Source: Strongylocentrotus purpuratus (Eukaryota; Echinodermata; Echinoidea; Camarodonta; Strongylocentrotidae). From it: 64,000 bases of DNA. The notes below the pieces were generated by a model. That model saw only the letters and a program-made list of their open reading frames with translations, had not been told where the DNA came from and searched no databases. A program made the position numbers and the translations under genes. The stretch is from NCBI RefSeq assembly GCF_000002235.5, contig NW_022145599.1, positions 10,478,897 through 10,542,896 of the forward strand, given 5' to 3'. Positions 56,791 through 64,000 of this stretch are shown piece after piece; the first letter of the stretch is position 1; each line of letters opens with the position of its first letter.

Positions 56791-59154
56791 TTTCACCATG
56801 GTTCCACCATGGTTCCACTTCCATTTCCCTCGGGACAAGAGTTGGGACTGCTGTCGTTGTTCAGGCAACGCTCTCCGCCTGATCGATGTATTTAGTGCTT
56901 ACTGACGAACGACTTGTGTTTTATCATTTGTACTTCATATGAACATCTATTCTTTTCTTCTATTCCCTAATATGTTTCTACTGTACAGTGTAGTTTACTT
57001 TGCTCTTTTGCTATCATTCTTGTAATAAACATTGTAAAGCTTTGCATGTAGCTGTTTTTGTAATATTGTTGTTTGAAATCGAAATGCCAGTTGTCACACT
57101 GGGAATTTATTATCGGTGTACCTTCGACACTGAATATTAATAAATACCTCTTTGGAATTATCATTGGCACAAAATATATGTTTCAGACTTATGTATTTTA
57201 ATGGATCTCCGTGTTTACTAATCTTAATTAATTGAACCGGCGCAGGCATATAAGGCCTGTGTAACATTTTTTTGTAATTTGGCAATTTTTTCTTCTTCGA
57301 TGTACCATGTCATTGCAGTTTGAAAAAATATGCAAATATCATACTATTTACATACCAGAGTTTTGTATCCAAACTGGAATTATACAGCAAAAAAATCCAC
57401 GTAGATAGGTAGGAATATTGCAATTAATTGCATTTCAAAAGATAATCATCACACGAGTTGACCTCTGAGTACAGGTGAACGGAATCTGTATTGTGACGTC
57501 CCGGCCACTCATTCACTACGTCACAATAGTCCCAGCAAGCCAATCGATGTTGATATTGACAGCTTTTTGATTGAATATCCACAGTTCATTCGTGGCTCCA
57601 ATTGTCTCTTACAATTTCAATATCCTAATCAGATAGTTGACTGCTCTCTTCCCTAAATATTCAAATTGGAAGGTATCCATTGTTGATTTAATCCGAATGC
57701 GGATCTTTTTTGTCTTGAAGATAATTTCGATAAGAACGTTAGAAACTTTTTTAAATGTCGTTCATAAATCCCAGTTGATTGATTTTTATGTAGGAGGAAG
57801 AAAATTTAGAAAAAATGATCAGATCTCTTTCAAAAAAAGTTTTCTGGTATGTTGAAAGATATAAATCAATAACATCAGTCTTTCGATCTATTATAATGTC
57901 AATTATGGGAAGCGTTGCCTGAAGTTGTGAGATAGTATGAAAATAACACATTTTTATACACCAACCAGCGGGTTCTTTTTTGTGACCGTAGCCTTTGTGA
58001 TCAGTAATGATGGCTAGCTGAGAATTCTTAATCTTTTTTTGGGGGGGGGGGTATTGGATACCGATTCTTTTTATGAAATGAATCCAATGATTGTAATCTT
58101 GGCAATTGTATTTTTTTTTTTTTTTTTTTTTTTTTACATCATTGGGATTTTTGAAGAAGCAAAGGAGCACGTGAAAAGGAAGGAAATATACTCATTGTGT
58201 ATTTTTATACATTCGCACAAATTGCATCAAATTTAATTACATGTCATATATTGCGTTTGTCTTTAACCAAAGGTTTAGACCAGTTGGCATGCCGAATAAC
58301 GCCATATAGAATCAAATTTGATTTTAAATGTATAATATTATCGATAAATGATAGGCATGTGTACTATAAATTAAAATAATAATAAAAAGGTTTTCGACGC
58401 TTATAGTGAAATGTCATTACGTCTGAGAATATACCCAAACATATTGAATGAAAAAAATCTCTGACGGCCGATTGGCATATTTCAACAAGTTCTATAAAAT
58501 CACCGGAAGACATAAGCCAATACTTTGAATTTCTTTCCATCATCATAAAAAAATTGTAATTACCAGTGGGGATGCAAAAATTGAATTTGATCTCAACAGC
58601 AATGAACTTGAAAACGATTTCCAAATTGCTTTTATACTAAACAATTAATTGTTCTGATAATGTATGATAATAAAGGCACTTTGACCACAGCCGAGTACAT
58701 GAATTAAGATAAATGCATTTGGTACATGCATTTAGATTAATGGACTGGCCCCCTAAAATTATAGACAAAGATTTTTCAAATAATAATAATTTATGTTGTT
58801 CTAGCTTAAGATCCCAGGTAAACATTATTGCGAAATACACCATTAAAGCACAATCGGTAAAGGCAAGTTGCAGTTTCAAACATGAAGCAGCGAATTCGAT
58901 TCATATAAGTATGTCATTAATCATGTACATAAATATACTGAGTGCTTTCAAATATATATCATCGATTTATTATTATTTTTTTTTTAGATTTCAAGAGCAA
59001 CAAATTTTGTTCAAAGCTCATTCCGAAAGAGCGACATCTATCGTTGTAACATGTCCAGGTTAAACTGAATGCAAAAACTGTGAGCTTTCAAGTAGTTTTC
59101 AAAACCTATCACCCTCGATACAATGGCAATGCGACTTCGACCTGATTCTATCTT
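56791..59154. other. Intergenic, no gene recognised
   Basis: AT-rich, with a run of about 25 T near 58110-58135 and G10 at 58040. It includes the inverted ATTGTGACGT pair described separately. Nothing else identified. Confidence 0.5.
57490..57527. promoter_or_regulatory. Inverted pair of CRE-type half-sites
   Basis: ATTGTGACGT (57490-57499) and its exact complement ACGTCACAAT (57518-57527), 18 bp apart. Each holds a TGACGT bZIP half-site. No nearby gene start was recognised, so the role is unknown. Confidence 0.3.
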
Positions 59155-59158
59155 TTAA

Positions 59159-59504
59159 AGCCCCTCTAAAGTGTTGGGAGCCCGACGAATTTGATGGCAA
59201 AATTTCACTTTAGTTATATCATAATGTAAAAAATGATGTCATTGAAAATATTTTCAAAACAAATGTGTTTGAACTTTGAAGACCAATATCATGAAAGAAA
59301 TTCAGATTTTCTGTGTACAGCAGAAAACCCAAATTATGTATTCTTTTATCAATATTTGTCTTTAAACACATTTTGGGGCGAAAAGCTTTGACGAAGTGTG
59401 TCTTAAAATTAATGACATCCTCTTTCACATTATGATACACTTTAAGTGAAATTTTGCCATCAAATTGTTGGCGAAATTGGGGCTCCCAACACTTTAGAGG
59501 GGCT
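59159..59504. mobile_element. MITE with TTAA target duplication (piggyBac-like)
   Basis: Ends AGCCCCTCTAAAGTGTTGGG and the exact complement. Inverted similarity continues for about 95 bp (shared TTTGATGGCAAAATTTCACT and TATCATAATGT). TTAA abuts both ends (59155-59158, 59505-59508). 346 bp, non-autonomous. Confidence 0.82.
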
Positions 59505-59890
59505 TTAAAGACATTACAAGAGTATATAAATAGGATCCTAAAGGTGCAAACATTTTGTGATAGTAGTTCATAGTGGTCATAAATATGAGAGGTAAAATTG
59601 ACATTGCGGGACATTCTCGGCCTTTTAGGAAATGAAAATGCCAAGTCGGATCCAAATCAGGAACACTCTTGTGACTGTATGGCCTGAAAACATTTCGATT
59701 CGCAGCCGACCGACACATTACCTAGCTCGAATGCAGCCAGTAATACACTGTCATTTACAACTTCATTTATATGTTTTGAGGAACCCCCATTTTCATATCT
59801 AAAGACGTTGATATATTTCTACATAATCGGATCGCAGCCGGATCGCTTAGCTACGGTGGTCTCGAGATGTCTAAAGTTCTTTCAGTAAAT

Positions 59891-60085
59891 CTTGCGACTT
59901 GTCTGACCTCACTACGATTCGCAGGGTGACAGTTCGTAACTTCGTGTCCTTTTTATACATCAACAAGTGATTATGGTCAAGGTCGTCGAGAGCTTGAAGA
60001 ATCTTTCGTGGTATTACCAGGAACCAAGGCATGGGGACAGTCGGAGAGAGTCTTGCGATTGGTTTGGCGTCACTACGATTCGCAA
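59891..60085. repeat. Diverged tandem duplication downstream of the ABI stop
   Basis: CTTGCGACTTGTCTGACCTC (59891) and CTTGCGATTGGTTTGGCGTC (60052) are both followed by ACTACGATTCGCA, offset 161 bp. Likely in the 3' UTR of the ABI gene. Confidence 0.6.
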
Positions 60086-60175
60086 CACGATCATCGGTTC
60101 ATGGTTTCTTGTCTTTCTTGTGCTTCAAGGTCTTGGTTAATCACCGGGAGTTGGGCTAAGCTCGAATAATTTTGA

Positions 60176-63100
60176 TTAGCACCAGTTACCGGTAAATATT
60201 TGTTCGACGTAGTTACCAGGTACCAGGGCTGTGACGCCGTTACACACGCCTGTGAACCATCCATCGTTGAAATCATGAGTTAGGTAAATGACGTCATTTT
60301 CTTGGAATGTCATCTCGTCTTCGCGCAGGGCCGCGTAGTCGAAGAGCGCCACACCTGTCAGAGGGAGAGAGAGAGAGAGAGAGAGAGAGACGAGACGAGA
60401 AGCATTAATGCTGACGTCAGAATGCAATTGATTTATGTTGGTTTGACTGATTGACTGATTGATTGATTAGTTAATCGATTGATTGATTAATCATGTGTTT
60501 AGAATGGTCTACATAATGCTACTTCGGAGGTGCGATGGCTCAGTGGTAGAGCAGTGGTCTCGTAACCGGAAGGTCCCGGGTTCGAAACCTAGTCGATGCG
60601 CTAGAGCCCTTTGGTGAGGCATTAATCCTTATTACCAAGTCCCTCGGAGAGGATTTAAAGCCGTCGGCACCCTGATTGTTTTATAATGATAATAATAATG
60701 ATGATAATACATTTATAGAACACAGAAACTATCCAACATTATGTATATATTCTACTGCGCTACAAGAGCCCCTTAGCAGTCTGGTTAAAACAAATGTCTT
60801 AAAAACAGCCCTGTATAGAAATCAATGTCTTAATATAAAACGTCAACGGTTTTTGATTTTAGTAATTTAGAAATAGATATATAGAGGAAGCCTGTAATAC
60901 ATAACTATAAATAAAGTAATGGAAGAGAGAAGCAAAAACGGACAGGGAGCGCCACAAAAAATGAAAGAAATGAGAAAAATCAAGAACTATTGCATCGATG
61001 GCGAAAAATGACTAGTCAAAAGAACGAATATGAAAAATACCAAAGTAGAAGAAAATAAAGAAGAAGAGGAAGAAGTAGAATTTTTTTTTTTTTTTTTTTA
61101 AAGATGGATGAGGAGAAGGAGAAGAAGAAGAAGAAGAAGAAGAAGAAGAAGAAGAAAAAAGACTAAGAAAAAGAAGACAACGACAGTACAAGGGGGGAAA
61201 TGCGGGAATGAAGACGAAAACAGCGGAGGAAGAAGTTATAACATTAAATTGGTTCACCCATGGGGCGGGTGCGGATGGGAAATAAGAAGGTTAAAACAAG
61301 TTAATAAAGGAGAAGAGAGGAAATGAAAAAGGGGTAGAAACTGAACCATACTTCTCCATAAAAACTCGGATGGTGCCCATGCTGGTGTTTCTTCAGAGAT
61401 AAATTCAGTTCTTGCTGCATCTGGCATATCTCCCTCTGCCGGACCCGAATCAGCTGCAGGATCAGGTACTAGGATATTAAAACAAAGAAACCACAATCTT
61501 TTAATAGAACAAATATTAATCACGCTTACTTTAGTCCTTTGTAAGACTCTCCAGCAAGTCAAAAATATTTTACTTGTTATGTACATTAAAGGCTTAAACT
61601 TTCAGTATTCTGTGAGCTTTTAGGTTCAATACCATCGGAACTACTTTCAAACAATCAAGGCAATTTCAATATCATTGTGCGTCACATACTTGAAATGTGT
61701 GAACATGACATTGATGCATTACGTAATCCAAACGAGATTTCCACAGGACAACCAATAGGGTATCAAAATTGCCCTTGAGTTGAATTTTCGAAAATGGTTG
61801 CGATCGTGCTGTTCAAATATTCTTGGTCTTTCCCTCGATTCCTCTCTCATATCCTTTATTCCCCAACCCCGCACACCTAATCTATTTTTTCTAAACTCTA
61901 AGTTTTAATGATTCAAATATTTCCTTTATCTCTAGATAAGTTCATTCTCGGTTGCAATTATCTGTTGTAGATGTATGTATGTTATTTTTTCAAATTGTCT
62001 CTTTTGTAAACCAGCTGAAGGAACATGTTTTTTGTTTGCTCGTTAACGTTCTGGGACGGAGGAAAGCCAGATTCTTACTTGACACTGTCAAAGGTGGCGG
62101 TTGACTGTGAACAGGCTGGTTGCTGTAAGGCTTGTCTGGTGTATTTCTCGTCTCAAGGCTCTGTTCCTCTACAGCCACCGTTTCTGACTCCAGTTTTGCT
62201 AATCGTTGATTGAGTTGATCTGCAAAACCCATTGCTGCCTGGGCCTGGGGTTTCTTTTCGGACAATGATGTAGAATGTTCTTGATGATTGCTACTGGCCG
62301 GCTTCTTTGCACCTGTGCCACCAATAGGAGGTAGTGGAGGCGGTGGTGGCGGGGGTGCCGGTCCGACGCCCGGTAGAGGTGGGGGACCATCGCTCGGTGT
62401 AGGAGCAGGGGCAGGAGGTGGGGGTGGGGCAGGAGGTGCAGCGAAGTAGAGGGGGTTGGATACGTCTGATGATATGATGTGTCCAGCCGCTGAGGGTGGC
62501 GCTGATGGTGGCGGTGGAGGTCGACTCATAGGTCGAGGAGACCGGCTTGCCTTTCGACTCACTGTGGCCTTCTGTGTTTTGCTGGGACTCCTCGAAGACC
62601 GTTGTTCGTCACCTGGAACGATCAGGAGATTTGCTGTTCCGTTGGCCATCGGTGAGTAGGACACCTGCTCCTGAAGATTAGGGGAAGGGGCACGGGGAGA
62701 CTGGGATTGAGGCAACATCAGCGACGCTGGTCTCGGCGGCGGGGGTAACTCCTCATCCGATAGCCCGTCACCCTCCGGTGGAGGTGGTGGCGGTGGTGAC
62801 GGAGGTGGCGTAACCAGGTCTTCTGACTTCACACTAGACCCGATGCCAGATGAAACAGAAACATCATGCCCTCCGACTGATAATTGAAGGGGATGTGGAG
62901 GAGACGATAATGGTGGTGGTGGTGGCGGAGAAGGTATGTAATCAGAACTCTCAGAATTTAAATTATCGTCTAGATATACCACTCCTGTAAAGACAGGCGG
63001 CTGCAGTGAGTATGTTGATGGTGGACGCGATGGCATTGCGATGGGCGATCGTACACTCCGTTTAGAATCCTTAAATGAAACAAAAGAAGCCATTGTTCAT

Positions 63101-63737
63101 TATATACTGCTTTGATATACAAGCGTTGATTTTAAATTCCTCGGTCTAAAATTCGTTTTCTTTCACATTCTAGTTCGTTAATGAGAATTTGATCGTCTAT
63201 TATTTATTAGATTACGCTCCGTGATTGAGGTCCCTTTGCATTCTACTCCTTCTTCGCCTTCCTCTTCTTGTTTCTCTTCTTCTTGTTGTTCGTCTTCTCC
63301 TCCTTCGTCTTGTTGTTCTTCATCTTCTCATTCTTCTCATTTTCTTCTTCTTCTTTGCCTTCTTCTTCCCCATCTCTCTCCTTCTGCATTTAACTCTTCT
63401 TCTTCTCCTTCTTTCCTAATATAACCCCTCCCCACACCCTGATCATCCATACCTTCTTTCTCAAGCTGCCTTTCGGAGTTCCTCTGCTTGTTGTACTCGT
63501 CATCGAGCCAGATCTCGATACCCTTGGCGACGACCCAGGCAATCCTAATTTCATACCATGCCCTACGTCATCGAGGCTCCCGTAGTCAATGGGTATGGAC
63601 ATGTATTTGACCCCGTCGTTTAATGATGTCGGGGCGTCTGGTTTAGTGATCTTGTGGGACCTGGTGTGGTCCTTTGGTGTCATCAGGGAGCTCTTGAAAG
63701 TTTGTAGGGAGGTCCGCTCGTTATCTAAATCTATTGC
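60176..63737 (-). CDS. ABI: Abl interactor (ABI1/ABI2-type), C-terminal 523 aa; 5' part beyond window
   Basis: ABI is a WAVE regulatory complex subunit that links Rac signalling to Arp2/3 actin assembly and binds Abl kinases. Exons on the minus strand: 63737-63453, 63069-62079, 61468-61352, 60354-60176; phases 0, 0, 1, 1 agree. The first encodes SHKITKPDAP and PIDYGSLDDVGHG (vertebrate PIDYTVLDDVGHGVK). The 991-nt exon is proline-rich with several PPPPPP runs, and includes GFADQLNQRLAKLE, a short helix-like segment I cannot assign. The third encodes PAWAPSEFLWR (human DPAWAPKNYIEK), which runs into the SH3 domain VALFDYAALREDE...GWFTGVC...VPGNYVEQI in the last exon. The C-terminus, FTGNWC, differs from the vertebrate MHYTD ending. 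This part alone exceeds full human ABI1 (about 508 aa), so the protein is unusually long. Confidence 0.92.
60525..60708 (+). mobile_element. tRNA-derived SINE (family 1) in an ABI intron
   Basis: Head GCGATGGCTCAGTGGTAGAG with an anticodon-like CGT, B box GGGTTCGAAACC, then GATGCGCTAGAGCCCTTTGG, GCATTAATCCTTATTACCA and an AATAATGATGATAA tail. Closely related to the copy at 13945-14204. Confidence 0.85.
61080..61155 (+). repeat. T19 run and (GAA)n array in an ABI intron
   Basis: T homopolymer at 61081-61099, then a GAA trinucleotide array to about 61155. The Arg/Lys- and Ser-rich frames here are repeat artefacts. Confidence 0.9.
63225..63420 (+). repeat. C/T-rich CTT-type repeat in an ABI intron
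   Basis: Imperfect CTT/TCT trinucleotide-like tract between the two upstream ABI exons in the window. It is a purine tract on the transcribed strand. Non-coding. Confidence 0.8.
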
Positions 63738-64000
63738 CTGGAAAGAAAAACAGAGGATGGGGATCAAAGCTCTTATTCGAGTGGCGTATCCATAAATTCA
63801 TCAACAATGGGACACACTCCTTAAAAAATGGGGGGGGGGGGCGTCAAATAAGTCGGTGGGATAACGTGGTCCTAGCCATTTTAGGGATACTGATATCGTT
63901 GGAGGGATTCGTCGGTCTTACTGGGTTGATGAAATGTGAACCGGGGGGCTACCCATTTTCGGAAGGGGCCCTGCCATCTCCTTTTCGCGCCCCCTCTCCC
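63738..64000 (-). other. ABI: ABI intron reaching the window end
   Basis: Upstream of the exon that starts at 63737 (acceptor TTTCTTTCCAG on the minus strand). Contains a G12 run (63830). No further exon is visible before the window ends; the N-terminal ABI exons (WAVE-binding and Q-SNARE-like region) lie outside. Confidence 0.6.

Overview
This is a eukaryotic window with spliced genes, long AT-rich introns, abundant (CT)n/(GA)n arrays, tRNA-derived SINEs, MITEs and one nearly whole LINE. Gene content and repeat style suggest a marine invertebrate deuterostome, most likely an echinoderm such as a sea urchin. The phylum call is an inference from gene family features, not from a species marker.

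Four host genes can be read exon by exon. (1) PMS2, plus strand, 241-16588: 23 coding exons, all splice phases consistent, 911 aa, the MutL-alpha mismatch repair endonuclease subunit. (2) GFER/ALR, minus strand, 19349-21576: 3 coding exons, 178 aa, the FAD sulfhydryl oxidase of the mitochondrial intermembrane space; it is tail to tail with PMS2. (3) FOXJ1, minus strand, 38552-47439: two coding exons, 468 aa, plus an untranslated first exon near 48437-48490; the master regulator of motile ciliogenesis. (4) An Abl-interactor (ABI) gene, minus strand, 60176-63737: the four 3' coding exons, including the proline-rich region and the C-terminal SH3 domain; it continues beyond the window.

A 5.3-kb L1/Tx1-type LINE (about 21640-26990, plus strand) sits head to head with GFER, within about 70 bp of its start codon. 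The 27-38.5 kb and 48.8-60 kb stretches hold no gene I can support. They contain simple repeats (including a run of 54 G), SINEs, MITEs, a perfect 106-bp direct repeat pair and several possible regulatory motif clusters. The four genes have unrelated roles (DNA repair, mitochondrial disulfide relay, ciliogenesis, actin regulation); nothing suggests co-regulation.

Most interesting points: a recent tandem duplication of PMS2 exon 3; a textbook PCNA-binding box in the PMS2 linker; an array of five TGACC half-sites at an exact 11-bp period in the FOXJ1 intron; two tiny palindromes that begin CACTG, end CAGTG and are abutted by 8-9 bp direct repeats; and a LINE whose upstream open frame is an internal two-fold repeat with no domain I recognise.
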